This document shows positions 44,509 to 53,848 of a stretch of 64,000 nucleotides of DNA, one piece after another. The stretch is from Balneolaceae bacterium UBA2956. Its GTDB lineage: Bacteria; Bacteroidota; Rhodothermia; Balneolales; Balneolaceae. Location: contig DEBM01000029.1 in the NCBI GenBank assembly GCA_002348545.1, forward strand, positions 1 to 64,000. The letters are read 5' to 3'. Made by a program: the position numbers and the translations under genes. Every line of letters begins with the position of its first letter. Within the stretch, counting starts at the first letter, position 1. The notes beneath the pieces were generated by a model that worked only from the letters and a program-made list of their open reading frames with translations, did not search any database and had not been told where the DNA came from.

Positions 44509-46239
44509 TTATTCGTTGTAAATATCGGGCAAATCATTCTCATAAAGAACTATATCTCCAGGTCTAATACGCTGCTTGAGTTTATCATTAGCTTCAAAAA
44601 GAGACTTTACTCGCTCTAGGCGTTCAGGGTTTCCTCCAGCTTCTAGATACCCTTGTTCAATTACTTTTCCTCTCTCTAAACCAACTATAAAAGCATAATC
44701 TAAGTTGGCCTCAGCAATATGAGCTCCAAATTTATTGTTTTCTTCTGCTTCTAAATTCCCTAATTCGATCATCCCGGGAGTAATAATAAAGCGCTGAGAC
44801 GAACGAAAAGCCCCTAGAATTTCCACTGCGTTTTTGGCGCCTATTGGATTGGAGTTAAATGCGTCGTCAATCATGAAATAATCATCTATCGCCTTTAATT
44901 CTAACCGATGTTGTATCGGTTTAATATGAGAAGCTGCTAGTTGCATTGTGTTCATACGAAGCCCTAAGTGGTCACCAACGCCAAGGGCTAGTAACAAATT
45001 TTGCACATTATGTTCACCTAAAAGAGGACATTGGATCTCCCATTGTTCTAAGGAGGATTTGGCCGAGTTTTTGTTTAATTTAAAATGGGTTCCCTCGGTA
45101 GAATAGTTTATGTTAGAGGCCTTTAAAAGTAAGTTAGTGGTGGATTCTTGTGTTGACGATAGGCCAACGTGAATTCGTTTGATATCGTTACGGTATTCGC
45201 CCATTCTAGATACAACAGGGTCATTTCCATTTAACACCGCTAGTCCATCTTTTTTCAAACGATCCACTAAGGTGCCTTTTTCTTTGGCAATGACTTCCTG
45301 ACTTTCAAAGGTTTCTAAATGAGCCAACCCGACGTTTGAAACGATGGAGATATTGGGTTGGGCAATGTCACAGAGCTCACTAATATTACCGGCATAACGC
45401 GCCCCCATTTCTAGAATTAAAATTTGATGATACGCTTGCAAATCGTTGTTTATGACTTTACAAATACCCATTGGAGTATTAAAACTTCCGGGTGTAACAC
45501 ATACACTGAAGCGTTCTTTTAGTAGATCTCTGAGGATAAATTTAACACTCGTTTTCCCATAACTGCCCGTAATTGCGATCACTTTTAGATGCGGTAATGA
45601 GGCTAATTTTTTACGAGCTTGAAGTTTATATCCATTTTGTATTTGCTGTTCAATGGGGGCGGTAAGATATCCTGCTAAGAGTAAGAAAAGGGGAATAAAA
45701 GTGTACCCTAAAGCCAGGCCCAAGGCTAAACTTGGGGCATCAAATTGTATGCTTGCTGCGCCTTGCAATCGAGAATGTACGAAGGCGTCATTTAACCACC
45801 CACTGAAGCCTAAATAAGTCGCAAGAAGTGGAAGAACAATACTTGACAGCCCAAAAGGTATTGATAAACGTTTTAATCGAGCTGTCCAGATCAATGGCTT
45901 TTTCACTTTTTCAGGACGGAAGATTTTAGTAGAGCTGAGGTATGTGATACCCCATGAAAAAATGATAATTGCCTCAGCTGTTAAGCTTAGCCGTATCATT
46001 AAAACTTTAGCTCCAAAGATGAGAACCATGGTACTTAACAAGAAATAAGCAAAGCTTCTAGGAATTACTCTTTCGTTCCAATGTTCCTTTAGCCAACCGC
46101 GTAGTTCATTTGTTTTGTATCCTAATTGTTGAAAAACATGTAGATAAAAAAGCCATCTATAACAGAGGACCCTTAGCATTATTAGGGTAAAAATCACTGC
46201 AAAACTGTCCAAAAATAACAGATAATAGGTATGTAGCAT
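44509..46239 (-). CDS. Membrane-anchored Mur ligase, MurF-like
   Basis: The 576 residues split into a membrane region of about 205 residues with four to six hydrophobic helices and a Mur ligase. The ligase has P-loop GSYGKTS at 225-231 and substrate and Mg segments ILEMGARYAGNI and NVGLAHLETF. An NGNDPV region and the C-terminal DDAFNSNPIGAKNAVEIL segment follow. MurF, which adds D-Ala-D-Ala to UDP-MurNAc-tripeptide, is the closest canonical enzyme. The fused membrane domain is not part of E. coli MurF. The gene may be the MurF of this organism or a paralogue with another substrate, such as a cyanophycin- or cell-wall-like amide ligase. Confidence 0.8.
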   Translation of the reverse strand: MLHTYYLLFLDSFAVIFTLIMLRVLCYRWLFYLHVFQQLGYKTNELRGWLKEHWNERVIPRSFAYFLLSTMVLIFGAKVLMIRLSLTAEAIIIFSWGITYLSSTKIFRPEKVKKPLIWTARLKRLSIPFGLSSIVLPLLATYLGFSGWLNDAFVHSRLQGAASIQFDAPSLALGLALGYTFIPLFLLLAGYLTAPIEQQIQNGYKLQARKKLASLPHLKVIAITGSYGKTSVKFILRDLLKERFSVCVTPGSFNTPMGICKVINNDLQAYHQILILEMGARYAGNISELCDIAQPNISIVSNVGLAHLETFESQEVIAKEKGTLVDRLKKDGLAVLNGNDPVVSRMGEYRNDIKRIHVGLSSTQESTTNLLLKASNINYSTEGTHFKLNKNSAKSSLEQWEIQCPLLGEHNVQNLLLALGVGDHLGLRMNTMQLAASHIKPIQHRLELKAIDDYFMIDDAFNSNPIGAKNAVEILGAFRSSQRFIITPGMIELGNLEAEENNKFGAHIAEANLDYAFIVGLERGKVIEQGYLEAGGNPERLERVKSLFEANDKLKQRIRPGDIVLYENDLPDIYNE

Positions 46240-46260
46240 GGAATAATAATCAAGGAATAA

Positions 46261-46272
46261 TACCGATCGGTA
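46261..46272. repeat. 12-bp perfect palindrome upstream of the MurF-like gene
   Basis: TACCGATCGGTA is identical to its reverse complement and lies 22 bases upstream of the minus-strand start at 46239. It is a candidate operator. It is one of several palindromes in the window and may be chance. Confidence 0.3.
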
Positions 46273-46533
46273 AAAGGCACTGTTCGATTATTCGAGATAA
46301 AAATGATTCTTGTTTAAATGTCCGAGCTTTAAAGATAACTAAGAATAGTTGAAAATCTCGGGCTATTTGAACTGCCTCTATGACTGAGGCTGTTACATCA
46401 AATAGATAGCCATCCAGATTTTGTATTCGTTACTTGGGCATTCAAAAAAAAGGAGCGTATATTTAGCTCGAAAGAATAACATACTCTTAGCATGTTGTTT
46501 GATATATAAATAATTATAAAAAAAACGGGTAGT

Positions 46534-47550
46534 ATGAAATTAATTATTCCTATGGCGGGTCGTGGGACAAGACTTCGTCCTCATTCACATACGCTTCCAA
46601 AGCCATTATTACCAGTGGCTGGAACTATGATTATCGAGCGGTTGGTGGGAACATTTATAAGAACAATGGGCCGAAATATCGAAGAGATTGTATACATTTT
46701 AGGTCCGGATTTCGGAGATCCTATAAAGGCGATATTACAAGAAATGAGTGCTCGATATGGTGCAAAATGTATATTTAAAGTGCAAGAGAGGGCTCTTGGG
46801 ACGGCACATGCGGTCTATTGTGCACAACAAGAATTGGAAGGAGAAGTCATTATAGCTTTTGCCGATACGCTCTTTGATGCTATAGAAACGTTTAATGTAG
46901 ATGGAGCAGATAGTATAATTTGGCTTAAAAAAGTGGAAGATCCTTCTCGATTTGGAGTTGCTGTGTATGAGGGTGAAAAAATAACAGGTTTCGTGGAAAA
47001 GCCAACGGAATTTATCTCTGATTTAGCCATCATTGGAGTGTATTATTTCAAGGATGCATCAAAGCTGAAAGCAGAGCTTCAATTTGTTTTAGATAATAAT
47101 ATTAAAGGCCCAGGAGGAGAGTATTCCCTGACAGAAGCCTTAGATCGTATGATTCAGGATGGGAAATTATTTAAAAAAGCTACGGTGGACGAATGGTTAG
47201 ATTGTGGAACGTTACCAGCTTGGCTTGAAACTACCGGCATTGTTGTCGAAAAAGAAGCACATAATTCATCGGAAGAAATAGAGACTTATGCTAAGCATGG
47301 AACGACAATTATTCCACCGGTTTATTTAGCCTCTAATGTAACCCTAGAGGGGGGGACTATTGGACCCAATGTAAGTATTGAACAGGGTTGTATTTTAAAG
47401 AATACCGAACTATCAAACTCTATTGTTCGGGATCATGCCACATTGCAAGATTGTATTTTAGTGGGGTCTACCATAGGAGCGCATACACAGGTTTCGGATG
47501 TGTCTGGAGAAGTACATGTGGGAGATCATTCTGTAATTTCTAAAAAGTGA
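46534..47550 (+). CDS. Sugar-1-phosphate nucleotidyltransferase with left-handed beta-helix tail
   Basis: The N-terminal nucleotidyltransferase domain has the signature GRGTRLRPHSHTLPKPLLPV at about 9-28. The catalytic EWLDCGT segment lies at about 218-224. From about residue 245 on, hexapeptide-like repeats form a beta-helix (TTIIPPVYLAS, GTIGPNVSIEQGC). This layout resembles archaeal and bacterial glucose-1-phosphate thymidylyltransferase or bifunctional GlmU-like proteins. It is not GlgC-like. The sugar and nucleotide cannot be named by eye. It starts at ATG 46534 after a 294-base gap with no other gene and no adjacent sugar-synthesis cluster. Confidence 0.88.
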   Translation: MKLIIPMAGRGTRLRPHSHTLPKPLLPVAGTMIIERLVGTFIRTMGRNIEEIVYILGPDFGDPIKAILQEMSARYGAKCIFKVQERALGTAHAVYCAQQELEGEVIIAFADTLFDAIETFNVDGADSIIWLKKVEDPSRFGVAVYEGEKITGFVEKPTEFISDLAIIGVYYFKDASKLKAELQFVLDNNIKGPGGEYSLTEALDRMIQDGKLFKKATVDEWLDCGTLPAWLETTGIVVEKEAHNSSEEIETYAKHGTTIIPPVYLASNVTLEGGTIGPNVSIEQGCILKNTELSNSIVRDHATLQDCILVGSTIGAHTQVSDVSGEVHVGDHSVISKK

Positions 47551-47728
47551 CAAGTTCACCCTTTACTTTTAAATTTTCTGCTATTTGTTACTCTCTTCAT
47601 AAATGACTTAAATACTATTTTATGAAAAAAGTGGCAGAAAAAGCTAAATTTGCTCTAATAAAATCATGAATAAGATAAAATAAATATAAATAATGGTGAA
47701 AAATGTGCGAGGGATAACAAAAGGCTGA

Positions 47729-47755
47729 TTGACAAGGTGAACATCCTTATCTTTA
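47729..47755 (+). promoter_or_regulatory. Candidate promoter directly before the CCA/poly(A) polymerase gene
   Basis: TTGAC at 47729-47733 and TATCTTTA at 47748-47755 are spaced with 16 bases between TTG and TA. The -7-like box resembles the TATCTTTG box before argS and ends 3 bases before ATG 47759. If it is used, the transcript would have essentially no leader. Confidence 0.35.
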
Positions 47756-47758
47756 AAT

Positions 47759-49195
47759 ATGGAATTCCCTCATGACATACCTATTGCACATCAAAAACTT
47801 CTTAAGGAAATAAGCTTGCAAGCTAATCAGCTTGGTCAAGATATTTTCTTGGTGGGGGGTTATGTTAGAGATTTTTATTTAAATCGTGTCCAAAAAGAGG
47901 TGGATATGGATGTGGTGACTCTAGGCTCTGGGATTAATCTTGCTAAAAAGGTGCACCAGTCTCTTCGAAGAAAAGGCATGAAGACGAGTTTTTCATTATT
48001 TAAGCAATTTGGTACTGCTCAGGTTAAAACACCTTCTGTTGAATTAGAATTTATTGGGGCTAGAAAAGAGAGCTATCGATATGATTCCAGAAAGCCATTG
48101 GTTGAAGACGGAACTCTAGAGGACGATCAAAATCGGCGAGACTTTACGATAAATTCGCTGTACTGGGATTTGAATAAAGACCGTCTAGGGGTTCTTAACG
48201 ATCCTTTTGGTGGTCTTACAGATTTAAAAAAAGGGCTTATTCGTACACCTATTGAGCCGATAAAAACTTTCAGTGATGATCCACTCAGGATGATGCGTGC
48301 CGTCAGGTTTGCTTCACAGCTAGATTTTGAACTATGCCCTAAAACGAAAAAAGCCATACAAAAAATGGCCAGTCGTTTAGAGATTGTGTCAAAGGAACGC
48401 ATTCTTGATGAGCTCAATAAAATATTGAAGAGCCCAATACCATCAGTCGGTTTTGCGCTTTTATTTACTACCGGTTTGTTGGCCCAATTTTTTCCAGAAA
48501 TGGTCGCACTTCATGGGATAAAGGAGCGTAATGGTTTACGTCATAAGGATAATTTTTGGCACACTTTACAGGTTCTCGACAATGTGGCCTCGGTTAGTGA
48601 TTCATTGTGGCTAAGATGGGCGGCAATTATGCATGATATTGCCAAACCACCAACCCAGCGCTTCGATGATGGACATGGCTGGACCTTTCACGGTCATGAT
48701 GCATTAGGGGCTAAATGGGTCCCTCGTATTTTTAGGCGAATAGGGTTACCCATGGGAGAACGTATGCGATATGTACAGAACTTGGTTCGTCTACACTTAC
48801 GACCAATAGCATTGGTTTCAGATCATGTAAGCGACAGTGCCGTCCGGCGTTTAATTTTTGAAGCAGATAATGATATTGAAGATTTAATGATTCTATGCAG
48901 GGCGGATATTACCAGTAAAAACGAATTTAAAGTTCGAAAGTTCATGATGAATTTTGAACGGGTAGAGAAGAAAATTATCGAAGTTGAGGAGAAAGACCGG
49001 ATTCGAAATTGGAAAAACCCATTAACTGGTTATGAGATTATGAAAGCTCTTGATATACCGCCTTCCAAGCAAATAGGAATTATTAAAGATAATATTAAAG
49101 AAGCTATTTTGAATGGCGACATACCAAATGAATATAGTGCCGCTTTTTCGTACATGATAAATCATCACCAAGATTGGATAGGACAGGAAGCATGA
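47759..49195 (+). CDS. CCA-adding enzyme / poly(A) polymerase with HD domain
   Basis: The 478-residue protein is a class II nucleotidyltransferase of the CCA-adding/poly(A) polymerase family. The head domain has FLVGGYVRDFYLNR and DMDVVT at about 31-60, then DQNRRDFTINSLYWD and the RMMRAVRFASQL segment. An HD domain follows (WAAIMHDIAKPPTQRF and HGHDALGA, about 300-330), as in the CCA enzymes that remove 2',3'-cyclic phosphates. tRNA 3'-CCA addition is the likely role. It overlaps ispE by the ATGA at 49192-49195. Confidence 0.93.
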   Translation: MEFPHDIPIAHQKLLKEISLQANQLGQDIFLVGGYVRDFYLNRVQKEVDMDVVTLGSGINLAKKVHQSLRRKGMKTSFSLFKQFGTAQVKTPSVELEFIGARKESYRYDSRKPLVEDGTLEDDQNRRDFTINSLYWDLNKDRLGVLNDPFGGLTDLKKGLIRTPIEPIKTFSDDPLRMMRAVRFASQLDFELCPKTKKAIQKMASRLEIVSKERILDELNKILKSPIPSVGFALLFTTGLLAQFFPEMVALHGIKERNGLRHKDNFWHTLQVLDNVASVSDSLWLRWAAIMHDIAKPPTQRFDDGHGWTFHGHDALGAKWVPRIFRRIGLPMGERMRYVQNLVRLHLRPIALVSDHVSDSAVRRLIFEADNDIEDLMILCRADITSKNEFKVRKFMMNFERVEKKIIEVEEKDRIRNWKNPLTGYEIMKALDIPPSKQIGIIKDNIKEAILNGDIPNEYSAAFSYMINHHQDWIGQEA

Positions 49196-50064
49196 GCAGG
49201 CGGTGGATTACCCAATCCTATGCAAAAATCAATTTGGGGCTTCATGTCTTGGAGCGCTTGCCCAATGGCTATCATACCCTAGAAACGGGGTTCTGTTTTA
49301 TTGAGTGGAGTGACCGAATAGAAATGAAGCCAGCAGCGCAGATGAAGCTTCATATGAGTGAATCATCGATTCCAGTTGACAAATCGAATCTGATCATGAA
49401 AGCCCTCCAGCTTTTACAGGAGTACGCCAGTCTTCGCGACCAATACCATATCTCGGTGGATAAGCGCGTTCCGGCCGGTGCCGGTCTCGGCGGTGGGAGC
49501 GCGAATGCTGCTAGCGTGTTACGGATGGTAAATAAGGTGGCAGACTTGGGTTTGTCCGCTGCTGAGTTGGCTGAGATAGGCCTTCGGATCGGAGCCGATG
49601 TGCCGTTTTTTATACATAATCACGTAGGTATTGGCCGTGGATTAGGCCATGAAATTGAGATTTGTGATATCCAACCCAATGCATGGATTGTTACGGTGTT
49701 TCCAAATGAGGGTAGTTCCACGGTTGAAGCCTACCAACAGGTCTATCCAAACCCTATACCTGAGTTTAATTTAATAAAGGTACTTACTGAGGAAGAGATT
49801 GAAGCATGGCCTTTTCTTTTAGTCAATGATCTAGAGCCAGGTGTAATTGCACGAATTCCTCAAGTAGGAAATATGAAGGATCAAATGCTTGATTTAGGCG
49901 CTGAATTTGCAGGTATGAGCGGTAGTGGATCAAGTGTATTTGGATTATTTCATCAAGATTTTGTAGCTACCGAGGCCTATGAAACTTTTGTTCGGTTAGG
50001 GTATGCTGCTAACTTGACTCGGCCTAAATTCGTACCTGATACCGGGGTTTATGAATTGAAATAA
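49192..50064 (+). CDS. ispE: 4-diphosphocytidyl-2-C-methyl-D-erythritol kinase
   Basis: IspE phosphorylates CDP-methylerythritol in the MEP isoprenoid pathway. The GHMP-kinase ATP loop is PAGAGLGGGSANAASVLR (near residue 90). The N-terminal SYAKINLGLHVLERLPNGYH and the C-terminal MSGSGSSVFGLF are typical. I prefer ATG 49192, which forms an ATGA overlap with the upstream stop. A TTG at 49174 in the same frame would add six residues. The length is about 290 residues. The next gene is glgP, 132 bases downstream. Confidence 0.95.
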   Translation: MSRRWITQSYAKINLGLHVLERLPNGYHTLETGFCFIEWSDRIEMKPAAQMKLHMSESSIPVDKSNLIMKALQLLQEYASLRDQYHISVDKRVPAGAGLGGGSANAASVLRMVNKVADLGLSAAELAEIGLRIGADVPFFIHNHVGIGRGLGHEIEICDIQPNAWIVTVFPNEGSSTVEAYQQVYPNPIPEFNLIKVLTEEEIEAWPFLLVNDLEPGVIARIPQVGNMKDQMLDLGAEFAGMSGSGSSVFGLFHQDFVATEAYETFVRLGYAANLTRPKFVPDTGVYELK

Positions 50065-50196
50065 GCAAATTAATCAACTCGAAAAATGACTAACATAGAG
50101 GTCTTTTCATCTATAAAATTATTTTATAGTGCTCGGTAAAGAAGATTTTTTCAAGTAATTTAGTCCATCTAATAGTTAGAGCTCACTCATAGGATC

Positions 50197-52740
50197 ATGA
50201 ATAAAGCGAAGAAAACTGCTTCATTAACTAAGAAAACTGGAAGTAAAACGATTAAGGCGGCCCCGGAAAGTAACAAGAAGCAAGAATATACCACAAGATC
50301 AGGACTAGACCGAGACTCGTTGCGTGAAGATATTAAGCTACATTTGCGGCATACTTTGGCTAAGGATGAGCTTTCCCGAACGCCTTGGGATGAATACAGA
50401 AGCGTGGTACTCACTCTTATGGACCGCCTGCATGACAAATGGCTATCCACGCAAACTCATTACCACAAAAAAGGGGTGAAGAGAGTGTATTATTTGTCCA
50501 TGGAATACCTTATTGGCCGCTTATTGGACAATATTGTTGTGAATTTTGATGTGCAGCAGGAAGTAGCAGAAGCTTGTGCTGACTTGGGACTCGATTATGA
50601 TACTATACGTAATTCTGAATGGGATGCTGGTCTTGGTAATGGTGGTTTAGGTCGTTTAGCCGCGTGTTTTTTAGATTCCATGGCGACCCTAGGTATTCCA
50701 GCTATAGGCTATGGTCTTCGTTACGAATATGGGATTTTTTACCAGAAAGTTGTAGATGGATTTCAAGTCGAAAAGCCCGACTTATGGTTGAGGTATGGAA
50801 ATCCCTGGGATATTGTACGACCTAAAATTCAATATCCTGTACACTTTTATGGTCATCAAGGGATGCATAATTCAGATGGCGGTCATATAAAGTATAGTTG
50901 GGACCAGACCAGTAAGGTGTTGGCTGTTGCTTACGATACACCCATACCTGGTTATAACAATAATGTGGTCAACCAATTGCGATTATGGAAAGCCGAGTCG
51001 GATACCGCATTAGATCTGCAGAGTTTTAATCAAGGACAGTACATAGATGCAGTACGAGAGAATCAGCTGGAGCAAAATATTACGCGAGTCTTGTACCCAA
51101 ATGATAAAGTTTTTGTTGGGCAAGAATTACGACTCAAGCAAGAATATTTTTTAGTGGCTGCGTCTATGCGGGATATTATTTGCCGGTTTAAAGCTCAGAC
51201 GGATGACTGGGAAAAATTTCCTAAGAAAGTAGCTATTCAGTGTAATGACACACATCCTAACCTTGCGATTCCTGAATTGATGCGGATTTTATTGGATGAG
51301 GTGAATATGCCATGGGAAAGGGCATGGGATATTACTGTTAAAACGATGGCGTACACCAATCATACCTTACTGCCTGAGGCCTTGGAAAAGTGGCCAGTAT
51401 CACTTATGCAACATTTGTTGCCTCGTCACTCAAGTATTATATATGAGATTAATCGTCGATTCATGAATAAAATTAAGGCGAGGTATGGGGAAGATCATGG
51501 GAAAATGTCGCGTTTGAGTATTGTGAGTGATGGTGAGAACCCGGTGATACATATGGCGCATTTGGGTATTGTGGGTTCAACCAAAGTAAATGGAGTTGCG
51601 GCTTTACACTCTCGCTTGTTAGTGGAGACTATGTTTCGAGAGTTTGATGAATTGTATCCTGATAAATTTACAAATAAGACCAATGGAATAACGCCTAGGA
51701 GATGGCTTAAACAGTGTAATTTAGAATTATCTGCTTTAATCACAGAGAAAATTGGAAATAATTGGATTACCGATTTAGATAACTTGAAAAAGTTGGAGCC
51801 ATTTGCTGAAGATGTGAATTTCCAGAAACGCTTTAAGCAAATTAAATTGAATAATAAAAAAGTATTAGCGAATTATATTCAGGAACATCAGGGAATAACG
51901 GTAGATCCAAACAGTATGTTTGACATACAGATCAAACGTATTCATGAATACAAACGCCAGTTAATGGCGGCACTTCATGTTGTTACTCTATACAATCGAC
52001 TGAAGGATAATAATTCCCTAGAAACCGTGCCCAGAACTGTTATTTTTAGTGGTAAAGCGGCTCCGGGTTATACTATGGCCAAATTACACATCAAGTTAAT
52101 TAATGCAATTGGCGACAAAATTAATCATGACCCAGAAACAGCAGATCGATTGAAATGTGTATTTCTTGATAACTATCGAGTTACTTTAGCAGAGTTTATG
52201 ATTCCTGCTGCGGATGTATCTGAGCAGATATCAACGGCTGGAATGGAAGCTTCTGGTACAGGAAATATGAAGTTTGCTTTAAACGGTGCACTTACCATTG
52301 GAACTTTGGATGGTGCTAACGTAGAAATAAAGGAGGAAGTCGGCGACGAGAATATCTTTATATTTGGACTCACCGTAGAACAGGTGGATGAATTGCGACG
52401 AAAAGGGTACAATCCCTATTTGTACTACCAATCTAACCCCGAATTAAAGCGCGCTTTAGATCAAATTAGAGATGGATTTTACTCGTCTGAACAACCGGAC
52501 CTTTTTCAACCAATTATACAAGCTTTATTAGAGCAAGGAGATTATTTTATGGTCTTAGCGGACTATGAATCTTATGTCAAAAAGCAAGAGGAGTTAGAGA
52601 AAGTATATAAAAATCAAAAGGAATGGTCCAAGAAAGCTATTTATAACGTAGCTCGAGTTGGTAAATTCTCCTCTGATCGTACCATAAAAGATTACAATGA
52701 TGAAATTTGGAAAACCGAAGAAGTAATACTTGAGTCCTAA
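50197..52740 (+). CDS. glgP: Glycogen/starch phosphorylase
   Basis: GlgP releases glucose-1-phosphate from glycogen. The 847 residues match the family. NGGLGRLAACFLDSMATLGIP is near residue 150 and the PLP lysine segment EASGTGNMKFALNG lies near 690. The C-terminus has a GDYFMVLADYESYVKKQ segment. A short basic tail of about 30 residues rich in Lys and Thr precedes the core. It works with the glgB and malQ genes 8 kb away in the opposite orientation. The mscS-type gene follows after 24 bases on the same strand. Confidence 0.97.
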   Translation: MNKAKKTASLTKKTGSKTIKAAPESNKKQEYTTRSGLDRDSLREDIKLHLRHTLAKDELSRTPWDEYRSVVLTLMDRLHDKWLSTQTHYHKKGVKRVYYLSMEYLIGRLLDNIVVNFDVQQEVAEACADLGLDYDTIRNSEWDAGLGNGGLGRLAACFLDSMATLGIPAIGYGLRYEYGIFYQKVVDGFQVEKPDLWLRYGNPWDIVRPKIQYPVHFYGHQGMHNSDGGHIKYSWDQTSKVLAVAYDTPIPGYNNNVVNQLRLWKAESDTALDLQSFNQGQYIDAVRENQLEQNITRVLYPNDKVFVGQELRLKQEYFLVAASMRDIICRFKAQTDDWEKFPKKVAIQCNDTHPNLAIPELMRILLDEVNMPWERAWDITVKTMAYTNHTLLPEALEKWPVSLMQHLLPRHSSIIYEINRRFMNKIKARYGEDHGKMSRLSIVSDGENPVIHMAHLGIVGSTKVNGVAALHSRLLVETMFREFDELYPDKFTNKTNGITPRRWLKQCNLELSALITEKIGNNWITDLDNLKKLEPFAEDVNFQKRFKQIKLNNKKVLANYIQEHQGITVDPNSMFDIQIKRIHEYKRQLMAALHVVTLYNRLKDNNSLETVPRTVIFSGKAAPGYTMAKLHIKLINAIGDKINHDPETADRLKCVFLDNYRVTLAEFMIPAADVSEQISTAGMEASGTGNMKFALNGALTIGTLDGANVEIKEEVGDENIFIFGLTVEQVDELRRKGYNPYLYYQSNPELKRALDQIRDGFYSSEQPDLFQPIIQALLEQGDYFMVLADYESYVKKQEELEKVYKNQKEWSKKAIYNVARVGKFSSDRTIKDYNDEIWKTEEVILES

Positions 52741-52764
52741 ACTATTAGATTTGGAGGAAAGGGT

Positions 52765-53808
52765 ATGTTCAATAATTCATTTATTACAAATGTGGCTGAT
52801 TTTTTCATTTCATCCACATACCAAGTTGTTTCATATGATAGCGTAGCTGTTATTTTAGGACTAAACTCCCCGCAGCTAAATGAATATATGCCTGTTGATA
52901 GTATTCCGGAAGTAATGTTAGAGTCCATAGATAAGACAGAAGGCTGGTGGGAATGGTTGGTATCTCTTAAAAGCCTATTAAATATTCCACTTTTTACCCT
53001 GGCGAATACATCTGTGACTCTATTATCTTTAGCGGTTTTTGTTTTATTATTAATAATATTTGTCACGGGTGCCTCGTATCTGAAAAAGATTTTACGAGAT
53101 CGAATCCTCCCTAGATTTGTTCAAGATGAGGGTTTGCAATACACTCTATCCCGAATGTCACAATATTCTGTGGTGGTTATTGGAATATTAGTCTCTTTTC
53201 AGTTCTTGGGAGTTGATTTTACAGGCTTAGCAGTGATTTTTGGTTTCTTATCAGTGGGTGTAGGTTTTGGTCTTCAGAACATTACCTCTAACTTTATTTC
53301 GGGGCTCATTGTTCTGTTTGAGCGCCCTATAAGTGTAGGTGATCGGGTGGTTGTTAATGGAATTGAAGGTGATATTGAAGAAATTAATATTCGAGCTACT
53401 AAGGTAAAAACGCTGGAAAATATCTCCATTATTGTGCCAAATTCGGATTTTGTTAGCAAGGATGTGATAAATTATTCTCACGGGGACCCCACCTTTAAGT
53501 TGATTATTGATGTCGGTGTCGCTTATGACTCCGATTTAGACTTAGTATTGCAAGCACTGGATGAAGTGGCAAGAGAAAGTACCTCTGTAATGAAAAGACG
53601 AAAACATGATATTCATCTGCGCTCTTTCGGCGATTCTGCTTGGAATATGAAGCTGATTGTCTGGATTCCAAATGTAAAGAATCGATATGCTATACAAAAT
53701 GAATTGAACCAAGCCATCTTACGAAAATTTAATGAGCATGGAATTGATATCCCTTTTCCTCAACACGATATTCATATAAAATCGGGGCAAAGCCCTTTAT
53801 CTGAATAG
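52765..53808 (+). CDS. Mechanosensitive ion channel, MscS family
   Basis: The protein has 347 residues. After a long N-terminal segment of about 80 residues without clear homology come two or three membrane helices (about 75-110 and 128-175). The pore-lining TM3 and MscS beta domain follow: VGVGFGLQNITSNFISGLIVLFERPISVGDRVVVNGIEGDIEEINIRATKVKTLENISIIVPNSD. The C-terminal domain ends PFPQHDIHI. It likely opens under membrane tension to release solutes during hypo-osmotic shock. The glgP gene lies 24 bases upstream on the same strand, so they may be cotranscribed. Confidence 0.9.
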   Translation: MFNNSFITNVADFFISSTYQVVSYDSVAVILGLNSPQLNEYMPVDSIPEVMLESIDKTEGWWEWLVSLKSLLNIPLFTLANTSVTLLSLAVFVLLLIIFVTGASYLKKILRDRILPRFVQDEGLQYTLSRMSQYSVVVIGILVSFQFLGVDFTGLAVIFGFLSVGVGFGLQNITSNFISGLIVLFERPISVGDRVVVNGIEGDIEEINIRATKVKTLENISIIVPNSDFVSKDVINYSHGDPTFKLIIDVGVAYDSDLDLVLQALDEVARESTSVMKRRKHDIHLRSFGDSAWNMKLIVWIPNVKNRYAIQNELNQAILRKFNEHGIDIPFPQHDIHIKSGQSPLSE

Positions 53809-53848
53809 GGGATCACCTAAGTTATTAGCGTTAAACCATCTTTTATTC

